DNA from: an uncultured SAR324 cluster bacterium
Lineage (GTDB): Bacteria > SAR324 > NAC60-12
Direction: 5' to 3'
Length of the DNA: 64,000 bases
Assembly (NCBI GenBank): GCA_905182865.1
Contig: CAJJCY010000004.1
Coordinates: 1 to 64,000, forward strand
The position numbers and the translations under genes are program-made. The stretch's first letter is position 1, and the number at the start of each line of letters is the position of its first letter. Positions 56,874 through 64,000 of the stretch are shown here, in pieces. The notes below the pieces were generated by a model. That model did not search any database, was not told the DNA's origin, and saw nothing but the letters and a program-made list of their open reading frames with translations.

Positions 56874-57626
56874 TTATGATGAAATATTCAAAGGGAAAAG
56901 TTGCTTGTTCAGAACGAGTTGAGTACCTGTTTCATCCAATTGATTTAGCAACCAGAATCTGGGAGTGTCTGCAAGTTGTACTTCGCCATGGTTTAGTGAG
57001 AGGGCAAAGCATCTCTCTTTTGTATCAATACGGAAACTATGTAGATCAATTAAATCTGTTTTATGATTATTGAGTTCCAACTTTAATCCATCTGGAATAC
57101 TCTCTACTGATAATCCCAACATTGGAGTTATTACACATTCAAGGTAGCATTTATCCCATCGACTATCACTCCAGTATTCAACGTAATAGTGGTTGGTTTC
57201 CTTTTCATAAAACAGGTTTGACTCAAAAAGCGATAATACCTTTCCAGTGATATACTTATCTCGCAAACTCCATTTTTGACAGTCATCAACGCGAATGAAA
57301 TCATAAAAGAATTGCCCTGCAAGTTTAGTTGAAAAATCCTCTCCATCCGAAAGGGAACGTGAAATTGGAACTGGAAAATACATTCCTCTCGGCAACTCGG
57401 CATCATACTCAGGAAAATGTTCTTCCATTACCTCCAATAAATACTTATTTTTAAGCAGTCCGGAAGATTTAAGTATTTGTAATTGTACAGGAACTAGCGG
57501 GTTCAAAAAACGATCTTTCCAGAGAAACAGCATGATCAGGTTTCGTGCAGAAAACCAGTCTATACGTTCCTCGAAAGTCATGAATATTTTGTTAATAATA
57601 ATGTTAATGCTCTCCTGTTTCAGCAA
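56874..57626 (-). CDS. Hypothetical protein, 250 aa
   Basis: No family recognised. Features: an N-terminal helix-rich stretch (MTFEERIDWFSARNLIMLFLW), an aromatic middle part with HYYVEYWSDSRWDKCYLECV, and an RVDDCQKWSLRDKY segment. No signal peptide or membrane segment is obvious. Long open frame with normal codon usage makes a real gene likely. ATG 57626 or an internal ATG at MTFEER may be the start. 21 bp before the SH3/beta-lactamase gene's end. Confidence 0.6.
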   Translation of the reverse strand: MLKQESINIIINKIFMTFEERIDWFSARNLIMLFLWKDRFLNPLVPVQLQILKSSGLLKNKYLLEVMEEHFPEYDAELPRGMYFPVPISRSLSDGEDFSTKLAGQFFYDFIRVDDCQKWSLRDKYITGKVLSLFESNLFYEKETNHYYVEYWSDSRWDKCYLECVITPMLGLSVESIPDGLKLELNNHKTDLIDLHSFRIDTKERCFALSLNHGEVQLADTPRFWLLNQLDETGTQLVLNKQLFPLNISS

Positions 57627-57647
57627 TTAATATGCTTTTTAAAAAAT

Positions 57648-59027
57648 TTAAAGAGAGGCATGAAGAAGATGTGATGTAAGGGCAAGTTTAGCAAAACGAT
57701 TTAATAATGAACGACCACATTTATTGTAGCTTTCATAACGATTGGAAAAAAATGCATAAGTCATTTCAGAGATCCGACGCATATGCATGGCCATACGTTC
57801 TGACCACTTAGTAGCATCTCCTATGATAGTTTGAAATTTGTCGCGCTCCATGAACATTACAATAGAATATGCTTTTCTGCCATGAGGCGTATCGATTTCA
57901 ACAATTCCTCCATTTCCGTTTACACCCTTTACAAATCCAGTCTTGTCCCAAATATTTACAGTTTTATTTGACGAAAAACAGGTTCCAGCTTTAATTCTGT
58001 CTATCAACCATGAGTGTCCGGGCAATTTAAGTAAATGCAGCATTATTTTTGATGCAGTCATGTTATTTTCCAGGTTGAATTCAGGACCAATTACACGATT
58101 GGACCAAATATTAACAAAAATTTGATTTAAATCTGCTGCAGATATTTTATTTTGATAGGTCCGTCCATCTTCAGGAATAGCTTCAGCCAACTTCACTTCT
58201 TTGTATAATTTTGTTTCATTCAGTAAATCCTGGATTCTTTTGGGGCCTCCTAACAATTTGATAATTGTATTTGTACTTGGGTTGCTGCTGAATCGAATCA
58301 TTTCCTCAATTTGCCTTTCATACTTCGAAGGTTCTTTTATGTTTCCGCGAAAGCGCTGAATCATAAAAGCATGAAGTATTGGGACCTTAATCGTACTTGC
58401 TGATTTTACACTTTGTCTTGAACGAATAGATACCACATAAGATTCGGTTGTCAGGTCTTTAACAACGATAAATAATTTATCTACTGGTTTCAATCTTTTT
58501 TGTAAATACATTTCTTCCATGTACCGGCTAATACTTGCTTCCAGAAGAGATGTGAAGGGCATAGAGGCTGGTTTTACTTTGAAAACAGACAAAGGTTTTG
58601 GCATATAAATCTTTACATGCTTTTTGGCTACCCATCCTTTTATTCCTTTTGGGATACGGATTTTGAGCCATTCATGTTTTGGTGAAGACAGGGGCAAAAT
58701 ATGTGTGTCCTTAAGGATCACCTTTAGCACAGGATTCTTAGTACTTGGGCCGGATCGAACATTTAATGCAGTAGCAGAAACTACTGCAAAGCTGTGTTTA
58801 ATGAAAGATAATGACGGTTTATCTTCCGATTGTTTTGCTGAGTAAATTCCCTGCAAGGAGTGAGGTGAAAATTGGTTGGAAAATGGGGAATCCCCTTTTG
58901 CGTAAAGCGGGTTTAGAAAAAACAATAATAAAAAAAACGGGAGGCAGACTTCAGGCAGCAAACAAAACAACATAGTGCTGCGATTTGCTCTTATTAAACT
59001 GAGTCTATTTTTCAAAGTAAAACTCAA
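57648..59027 (-). CDS. SH3b-domain serine hydrolase of the beta-lactamase class A fold
   Basis: 459 aa, exported (hydrophobic MLFCLLPEVCLPFFLLLFFL followed by LYAKG). An SH3b domain at about residues 80-140 (TALNVRSGPSTKNPVLKV; EWLKIRIPKGIKGWVAKKHV) would bind peptidoglycan. The C-terminal catalytic domain has SASTIKVP (S-x-x-K), SSNPSTN (SDN-like) and IWDKTGF (K-T-G). This combination suggests a cell-wall hydrolase or transpeptidase-like enzyme more than a resistance enzyme. No lipobox is seen. Confidence 0.75.
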   Translation of the reverse strand: MSFTLKNRLSLIRANRSTMLFCLLPEVCLPFFLLLFFLNPLYAKGDSPFSNQFSPHSLQGIYSAKQSEDKPSLSFIKHSFAVVSATALNVRSGPSTKNPVLKVILKDTHILPLSSPKHEWLKIRIPKGIKGWVAKKHVKIYMPKPLSVFKVKPASMPFTSLLEASISRYMEEMYLQKRLKPVDKLFIVVKDLTTESYVVSIRSRQSVKSASTIKVPILHAFMIQRFRGNIKEPSKYERQIEEMIRFSSNPSTNTIIKLLGGPKRIQDLLNETKLYKEVKLAEAIPEDGRTYQNKISAADLNQIFVNIWSNRVIGPEFNLENNMTASKIMLHLLKLPGHSWLIDRIKAGTCFSSNKTVNIWDKTGFVKGVNGNGGIVEIDTPHGRKAYSIVMFMERDKFQTIIGDATKWSERMAMHMRRISEMTYAFFSNRYESYNKCGRSLLNRFAKLALTSHLLHASL

Positions 59028-59203
59028 AGAAAATTAGCTGCTAGAAATGTGGCAACTCCTGCAGTATGATTTTCCGATGAGATTCGAGAAAGGGTTGGGT
59101 GCCATCAAATCATTAAGTGGGAAGGCCGAAAGAAAAGAGTTTCCGAATCCTGGAAAAGACGAATTAGGTATTTACGATTTTTAATGACAGAAATTAACCG
59201 TAC

Positions 59204-59308
59204 TTACTCTTTGCGAATTCGACTGATGTTAGTCAAAAAAACAATTCCTGGAATAATTATGAATCCAATTACCAAAACACTGAATACAATCGTCCAACTC
59301 AGTCCCAT
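59204..59308 (-). CDS. 34-aa single-helix membrane protein
   Basis: ATG 59306-59308 is preceded by AAAGGAG at good spacing. The product begins MGLSWTIVFSVLVIGFI and ends TNISRIRKE, one 20-residue hydrophobic helix with a basic C-terminus. Too short for routine gene calling but with a strong ribosome-binding site. It lies in the 508-bp gap between the SH3/beta-lactamase gene and the SPOR-type gene; function unknown. Many short single-helix proteins assist cytochrome oxidases or divisome assembly. Confidence 0.6.
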   Translation of the reverse strand: MGLSWTIVFSVLVIGFIIIPGIVFLTNISRIRKE

Positions 59309-59502
59309 TTATGCTCCTTTAAATTAAAGTATTTGAAATATCATGATAACTGACTTTATTCTAATAAGATTAAAAAGCAAACTAAAATCAACAGTACATT
59401 GAATAGATTTATTGCCAAACTGTACCGAAATTATGAGGAAAGTCTTACTTAGTCAAAATCTAAATATCAGTCATTATTATTTATTTTTTACTGAAAATAC
59501 AA

Positions 59503-59565
59503 ATGATGCAACCCCTTCAAGGAAGTTTTGTGGCTCTAGTCACCCCTATGTGTTCTGATTTTTGA
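59503..59565 (+). pseudogene. dapA-like N-terminal fragment
   Basis: Twenty codons beginning MMQPLQGSFVALVTPM, which matches the N-terminus of dihydrodipicolinate synthase (consensus GS-ALVTPM), then CSDF and a TGA. The similarity ends near 59550. It overlaps, on the opposite strand, the last codons of the SPOR-type gene. It may be a remnant of dapA at a rearrangement or assembly joint. No downstream dapA sequence is present. Confidence 0.4.
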
Positions 59566-60554
59566 TTTTAACCCACCAATTTGAACTTTTTGAAATAGTA
59601 TTTTTTGTGTAGTACGTTGTATTTTAAAAAAAATCTTATTTTTAAAAGATTGATTTAAGTGTGTTCTTACTCTGTTAGCCGTTTCCAGTTCTGGAAATAA
59701 ACCTAGGGAAACCTGAAACCCTTCTTTTATCGATTTACGATAAGCGTATCCTGCCAGGGATTTGTCGGAGTTAATTTTCTTTACAAATTTTGCTGATTCT
59801 TCTTCTCCAAAAACATTTATTGAAATAACTTCGTTCCCATCAGGATACCCTTGTATGGGTAATACTAAGGTGTATTGTGAACCATCATTTACACATTCAT
59901 TGGATATACAGGAAATAACCTGTATGTAATAACTGTATTTATTTGTTTTGGTCCTAAGTTTAGACTTTTTAGGTTTAGGTTTAGATTTGCTGATTTTTGC
60001 AACAGGAGCAGGTTTTGGAGGAGGTTCTAACACTGTTTCTGGCGATTGAGTTTCAGAAGGAGTGGCCAAGTAATATAGAACTGCAATCGTTATGGATCCC
60101 AAAATCAAACCGGATACGCAGGATAAAATTACCGCTTTTAGCGGAAAACCTTTGGAGGCTGCTTTCCTTCTTGATTTTTGCTGCTGCTTTTCTTCGTCGT
60201 CATCTATTTCCTCATCTCCCAGAACATCGTCATCATCATCTTCGTCCGGATCATCAATATCACCAGAAGATCTTCTTCCTGAACATCGTCATCATCATGG
60301 TTATGGTCATCTTCCTGAACATCGTCATCATCATTGTTTTGCTCATCTTCGCTTTTATCTTTTTTGGTTTCTTCACTTTCACTATTATCATCACTTTCCA
60401 GATCATCGATTGTAGAAAGATCTTCGAAAAATGAATCCAATTCACTATCACCCTCATCTTCTCCATCATTTTCCATGAAAGAGTCGAGTTGCTCACCAAA
60501 ATCGTCACCAAAATCATCCAGTCCTTCAAGTCCGTCAATTTTTTCTTCAGACAT
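59536..60554 (-). CDS. Acidic membrane protein with SPOR-like C-terminus (frameshifted)
   Basis: About 339 aa after adding one base near 60230-60260. N-terminus is almost all Asp/Glu (MSEEKIDGLEGLDDFGDD and DDDD/VQEDD tracts). A membrane helix follows (LILGSITIAVLYYL), then a Pro/Lys linker (EPPPKPAPVAKISKSKPKPK) and a C-terminal YYIQVISCISNEC ... FGEEESAKFVKKI ... FQVSLGLFPELETA domain of SPOR type, which binds denuded peptidoglycan at division sites. The frame break falls in a DNA repeat (60221-60334) that may be hard to sequence. Ends overlapping a dapA-like fragment. Confidence 0.7.
60221..60334. repeat. Minisatellite of CATCGTCATCATCAT units inside the SPOR-type gene
   Basis: Three related copies of a unit including GAACATCGTCATCATCAT, the clearest two at 60275-60298 and 60311-60334 (36-bp period). 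On the coding strand they make the Asp-rich VQEDD/DDDDVQEED repeats. The tract coincides with a frame break, so copy number or base count is suspect. Confidence 0.7.
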
Positions 60555-60762
60555 ATCTCATTTCTGTTGGAATGTTGTTTGGTGAATTGATTAAGTTATG
60601 TAGTCGTAAAAATTAAGTTTTGTCACACAATCATCACAGATCTACTAAAGATGCAGAAAACTTTTCTATAAAATATTCCTCTGTGATCTCTTTATATCAG
60701 TGGTTGATCGTATATCTGGTTGGTTTGTTAGTTTCAGAGAAGCTATCAAAAATAATTGTGAA

Positions 60763-61560
60763 TTATTGATTTTTTCCATTTTCAACGGGTTTGTTCATCA
60801 AATGAAAAAGGTATAAACCACGTAAAGTCAAATCATCATGAAAAATAACTTCAGGCAGAATCGGCAATAATTTATTCGCCAAACCACCTGTAATAACAAC
60901 AGTAGGATAAGGCTGATCCATTTGTACAATTTCTTTCGCCAATTTGTTAATCAACGAAACTATCATACCACCATAACCATAAATGAGGCCGGACTTAACA
61001 CTATCTGTCGTATTTTTACCTATTAAATTATCTGGAATTTCAAGATTTACCTGAAAAAGTTGGGCTGCCCTGGAAAATAATACTTCGGCAGATATTAACA
61101 ATCCTGGGCAAATCACTCCTCCTTCAAAGCTCCCTTCTGCAGTGACTACATCCATAGTTGTGGCTGTTCCACAATCAATAATTATCAGCGAAGTCTTATA
61201 TTGCTGGTATGCAGCAAGTGCATTAATAAGTCTGTCTTGGCCGACATTTGCAGGTATTTCAGTGTTGATTTCAATGCCAAAATTCAGATCGCTGTTTACT
61301 ATTATAGGCTGTTGACCAACCAAATTTTCGATTAGATTAAGAAAAACATTTGTCAGTTCAGGAACAACAGAACTAATGACTGCTCCATCTACGTCTTCCA
61401 AGCTGAAATCGCATGCGAAAAGCATACCCCGAACCAGCATTTCATATTCATCTACACTCTGATGATGAACAGTATGCAAGCGCCAATTCTGCAGTAATTC
61501 AGAATCTTTGAAAATACCAAGAACTATGTCACTGTTACCTATGTCAGCAGCTAGAATCAT
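60763..61560 (-). CDS. coaX: Type III pantothenate kinase
   Basis: 265 aa. LAADIGNSDIVLGIF (phosphate-binding), the GQDRLINA segment, IIDCGTATTMDVV (adenosine/phosphate motif) and GGVICPGLLIS. First step of coenzyme A synthesis, ATP-dependent, not feedback-inhibited by CoA. Its start overlaps the birA end by 17 bases, a common pairing in bacteria. 208 bp of empty spacer separates it from the SPOR-type gene. Confidence 0.92.
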   Translation of the reverse strand: MILAADIGNSDIVLGIFKDSELLQNWRLHTVHHQSVDEYEMLVRGMLFACDFSLEDVDGAVISSVVPELTNVFLNLIENLVGQQPIIVNSDLNFGIEINTEIPANVGQDRLINALAAYQQYKTSLIIIDCGTATTMDVVTAEGSFEGGVICPGLLISAEVLFSRAAQLFQVNLEIPDNLIGKNTTDSVKSGLIYGYGGMIVSLINKLAKEIVQMDQPYPTVVITGGLANKLLPILPEVIFHDDLTLRGLYLFHLMNKPVENGKNQ

Positions 61561-62410
61561 TAATTTGCCTTTTCACATCAAAAATATCTCCTGAAACATG
61601 TGTCAGTATTTGACCAGAATCTGTCCGTATTTGCAGATAGCCTTCCTTTGTCAAACCCTCAATGATACCAACTGTTCCGGAGTCTTTTAGTCGTTCTTCT
61701 ACGTTGTTCAAACTACAAACCTTCCTGCCTAATGCTTTAGCCCGCTGCAACCATTCCTGTAACAATGAGGAACGACCTGAGGTTGTTTTATCATAATTTT
61801 GTGTGTTAGCAGAGACTAGACTGAATTTTTCCAGACAGTTATCTAATTCTAGCAGAAGCTGCTGAAAAATTGATTCATTATTCAGAACTGGTGCTGTTTC
61901 AGTTTTAGATGATATGTCTGAAATTGCTAATATTTCAGACTCTATTGTCGTTACAATATTCTGTAAATCTTCAGGATAATCTTTAGGACAGCCTTTTGTG
62001 TTTAAACCGATTCCCATAATTAAGACAGGAAAACTATGATCGGGGATATTGATTGTTTCGAGCAGTATTCCACAGATTTTCTTTTCGTTTACCAGTACAT
62101 CATTGGGCCATTTAAGCCGGATATTTTTGACGTAATTTTCAAGAACACGAGCTACAGCCACTCCAGCTAATAAAGCAAATATTTGAATCTCTTCAAGTGG
62201 CAAATTTGGGTGCAAAACTACGGAAAAAGTTATGTTATTTCCAATTATAGAAGTAAACTTTCTACCGGCTCTTCCACGTCCCGAAACCTGCATTTCAGCA
62301 ATCACCACTAAGCCGTTCCTTTGTAGGAGCTCACTTTTGTCTTTCAGGTATGAATTTGTTGAATCGATTTCCTTTAGACGAATAATGTGACAGCCAATTT
62401 TTTCAGACAT
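61544..62410 (-). CDS. birA: Biotin--[acetyl-CoA-carboxylase] ligase
   Basis: 288 aa, without the N-terminal DNA-binding domain of E. coli BirA (group I form). Biotin-binding GRGRAGRKFTS, RLKWPNDVLVNEKKICGILLE, and the C-terminal domain GIIEGLTKEGYLQIRTDSG. Attaches biotin to the carboxylase BCCP. Six-base gap to gspK on one side, overlap with coaX on the other. Confidence 0.92.
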   Translation of the reverse strand: MSEKIGCHIIRLKEIDSTNSYLKDKSELLQRNGLVVIAEMQVSGRGRAGRKFTSIIGNNITFSVVLHPNLPLEEIQIFALLAGVAVARVLENYVKNIRLKWPNDVLVNEKKICGILLETINIPDHSFPVLIMGIGLNTKGCPKDYPEDLQNIVTTIESEILAISDISSKTETAPVLNNESIFQQLLLELDNCLEKFSLVSANTQNYDKTTSGRSSLLQEWLQRAKALGRKVCSLNNVEERLKDSGTVGIIEGLTKEGYLQIRTDSGQILTHVSGDIFDVKRQINDSSC

Positions 62411-62416
62411 TGTTAT

Positions 62417-63610
62417 TTAGCGCAACAAAAATTCGTGGATTATTAACTTTTCAACAGAATGATCAGGTTTTCTGTTCACCGACACAAACGCATTCACTTC
62501 TGCTTGTACATTTTCGATTTCGGTTTTCAGGTTGATTTCATACCAATTACTGTAAGGAACGAAGAATTGCTTAGCGACAACCGGCAAATCAGAAGTAGTA
62601 GGACTTGAATCCAAAGATTTTTGTATTTCAGAACTTGAATTGTATGTTTTACCTTTTTCTCCACTGGTTATTAATTTTAGTGTAGACCCTATTTCTATAG
62701 CTTTTGCTATAAATGTTTGGGAGGTACTACTATCAGCTTGATTTTCAAACTGCATCAAAAAATCAACAATCTCATTTTCTGTTGCAAGGTTGACATTTAT
62801 ACGTGGTTGCTCAAAACCTTCTGCCCTATTTTCGACTGGAAAAACCGTAAAATATTTTTTCCAGTTTCCTGGTCCCGATTGAGAATTATCAAAAGGGATT
62901 CCGCTTTCAGCAATACCGTCAATCAGCAGAATTTCGCTAAGTTTATCTAACTTTTGATTCTTGATTTCATATTCAGTTTGCAAATCCTGGTAGTGTTCTA
63001 TTCCTATCATTTCATATGGTTCCTGGTCCCCATCAGTCCAATCGAACAAGGCTGCATAAATTCTGTCGATGGAAGAAACTTCCAAAGAGACTTGACCAGA
63101 CACAGATTTCATATTTTTTAGTATATTCACAAACTGGTTATGCAAATCTAAATCTTCCGGTGTCCCAGGATTGTTCTTCCGGATTCGATTCAAATTGAAC
63201 AAATGATCAATTGGACGAATATATGGTGTATAAAAAATTACATCAGGAAAATCAGCAATTACTCCTGCAATTAATTTTACAGGTTTGCAGGGATTTAAAA
63301 GAGTGCAGTCATTTCCAGAAAATTCACTAAAATTATACTGTAATCCCTGTAAGTAGACTCGAAAAAATTTAACCTCATTTTGACCTTTCAACCCTTCCAG
63401 TACAGCCTTAAACATAGATTTGACAGCATTCCTGGCTTTGAATGAAGCTTGGTAATTTTGGATACCCCTTGTCTCGAGTTTTGTTTCAAAAGAAAACTCT
63501 GTCATGAAAACGGCAAGCAGGGCCAAAATAACCAGCGTGATCAACAAAGCAATTCCACGTTGCGGACTTTTATATAAGTTTGAAGGTGGGGTCACTAAAA
63601 GGTGAGACAT
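62417..63610 (-). CDS. gspK: Type II secretion minor pseudopilin GspK
   Basis: 397 aa. Prepilin leader SPQRGIALLITLVILALLAVF with the cleavage Gly followed by IALLITL, missing the usual Glu at +5 as in GspK. Then the large alpha/beta domain: NAVKSMFKAVLEG, LFNLNRI, YAALFDWTDGDQEPY and RINVNLATENEIVDFL (GspK SAM-like region). It caps the pseudopilus tip with GspI/J. Other gsp genes are outside the window. An alternative upstream start gives the MSHLLV leader used here. Confidence 0.9.
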   Translation of the reverse strand: MSHLLVTPPSNLYKSPQRGIALLITLVILALLAVFMTEFSFETKLETRGIQNYQASFKARNAVKSMFKAVLEGLKGQNEVKFFRVYLQGLQYNFSEFSGNDCTLLNPCKPVKLIAGVIADFPDVIFYTPYIRPIDHLFNLNRIRKNNPGTPEDLDLHNQFVNILKNMKSVSGQVSLEVSSIDRIYAALFDWTDGDQEPYEMIGIEHYQDLQTEYEIKNQKLDKLSEILLIDGIAESGIPFDNSQSGPGNWKKYFTVFPVENRAEGFEQPRINVNLATENEIVDFLMQFENQADSSTSQTFIAKAIEIGSTLKLITSGEKGKTYNSSSEIQKSLDSSPTTSDLPVVAKQFFVPYSNWYEINLKTEIENVQAEVNAFVSVNRKPDHSVEKLIIHEFLLR

Positions 63611-63747
63611 GAATTTTTAGATTTGCAGGCTGAGATTAACACCTCAACCCGCAGTCCAAAGTTTTCATTAGCGTAAAAAATTAAGGCCGTTGCTTGACAA
63701 AAAATAGAAGAGCTGTTTTTGCTCACGGCTACAAAACTGCTGATATT

Positions 63748-64000
63748 TTACGAACAACCACTGGTTGCTCCACAGGAAGCACATTTGAGGCATGAACCGT
63801 TACGTACCATAGTGAACTGCTGACATGTGTGACAGGCTTCACCCTCATAACCCTTCATTCGTGCTTCTTGAACAAGGGTTTTTGGGGAACGTTCCTGTGT
63901 CTCCCAACTTTCTGTCGATGTATCAACACCAAAATCTGAATTGCCAGTAAATTCAGCATGTACCTGTTCGGGTTTTGGATCAGAATTTTTTAACAGAGCA
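63748..64000 (-). CDS. nrdJ: Adenosylcobalamin-dependent (class II) ribonucleotide reductase, C-terminal fragment
   Basis: The 3' end only; the gene continues past the window edge. The last 83 codons include EGEACHTCQQFTMVRNGSC and LKCASCGATSGCS, with C-x2-C pairs typical of the zinc-finger-like C-terminus of vitamin-B12-dependent ribonucleotide reductase, ending at TAA 63748-63750. Makes deoxyribonucleotides; implies a need for cobalamin. No start is within the window. Confidence 0.85.
   Translation of the reverse strand, partial: ALLKNSDPKPEQVHAEFTGNSDFGVDTSTESWETQERSPKTLVQEARMKGYEGEACHTCQQFTMVRNGSCLKCASCGATSGCS

Noticed and set aside
60250-60340. CRISPR-like short repeats
   Set aside because: Repeats are contiguous, encode poly-acidic residues and have no unique spacers.
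1-64000. Complete prophage, CRISPR-Cas or toxin-antitoxin system
   Set aside because: Apart from one integrase remnant no phage structural, Cas or paired toxin genes were seen.

Overview
The window reads as mostly one uncultured marine bacterium, plus a short foreign piece at the left end. Bases 1-1468 are AT-rich and carry suhB, efp and a thiE fragment in a style typical of SAR11 (Pelagibacter). They are joined to the rest through a perfect 50-bp head-to-head palindrome (1469-1518) of the commercial SMART cDNA/PCR primer, so this junction is a library artefact and not biology. From 1519 onward the gene content (type II secretion GspK, an RNase E/G protein, SelA, PtsP, class II ribonucleotide reductase, many quaternary-amine and 2-oxoglutarate-dioxygenase genes) suits a metabolically versatile marine proteobacterium-like lineage. 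SAR324 is my guess, not a demonstrated assignment. At least a dozen genes, including housekeeping mnmA, are broken by single-base indels, usually in homopolymers, and restoring one base gives a whole number of codons. I therefore annotate them as single genes with probable sequencing errors.

Layout. 1519-15546 (+): a truncated EamA transporter, then a long catabolic cluster. It holds an L-carnitine dehydrogenase/betainyl-CoA thioesterase fusion, a class II aldolase, a gamma-butyrobetaine-hydroxylase/TmpA-like dioxygenase followed directly by a PhnZ/TmpB-like HD-domain oxygenase, a PhyH dioxygenase, a Rieske oxygenase, an MDR reductase, another 2OG-Fe(II) oxygenase, a beta-hydroxyacid dehydrogenase, a CaiD-like hydratase, a zinc alcohol dehydrogenase and two enolase-superfamily dehydratases. 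15780-30081: a lactonase-like amidohydrolase; a minus-strand transport and oxidation operon (solute-binding protein, two permeases, SnoaL-like protein, HpsN-like dehydrogenase, SDR, RraA-like); two more SnoaL-like paralogues; a LacI regulator; a MetE-like methyltransferase; and a cupin protein.

30116-36133 is bounded by an 82-bp identical direct repeat containing a tRNA-Lys-like 3' half, with a tyrosine-recombinase remnant just inside. I read it as a decayed integrative island of about 6 kb carrying a ferric-type ABC transporter, whose ATPase is badly damaged, and an AT-rich nucleotidyltransferase. 36368-44318 (-): methyltransferase, EamA transporter, dimethylglycine/sarcosine-dehydrogenase-like flavoprotein, choline-kinase-like protein, phosphoethanolamine-methyltransferase-like protein and a trimethylamine-dehydrogenase-like flavoprotein. 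Together with the first cluster this suggests capture of methylated amines (carnitine, gamma-butyrobetaine or trimethylammonio-phosphonate, betaine, dimethylglycine).

44305-64000 (-) is mainly chromosomal housekeeping: holA, ptsP, a CsgG-like secreted protein, selA, rng/rne, xseB, aroK, mnmA, two lineage-specific secreted proteins, an SH3/beta-lactamase-fold hydrolase, a SPOR-type protein, coaX, birA, gspK and the 3' end of nrdJ. A short dapA-like N-terminus at 59503 may mark a second breakpoint.
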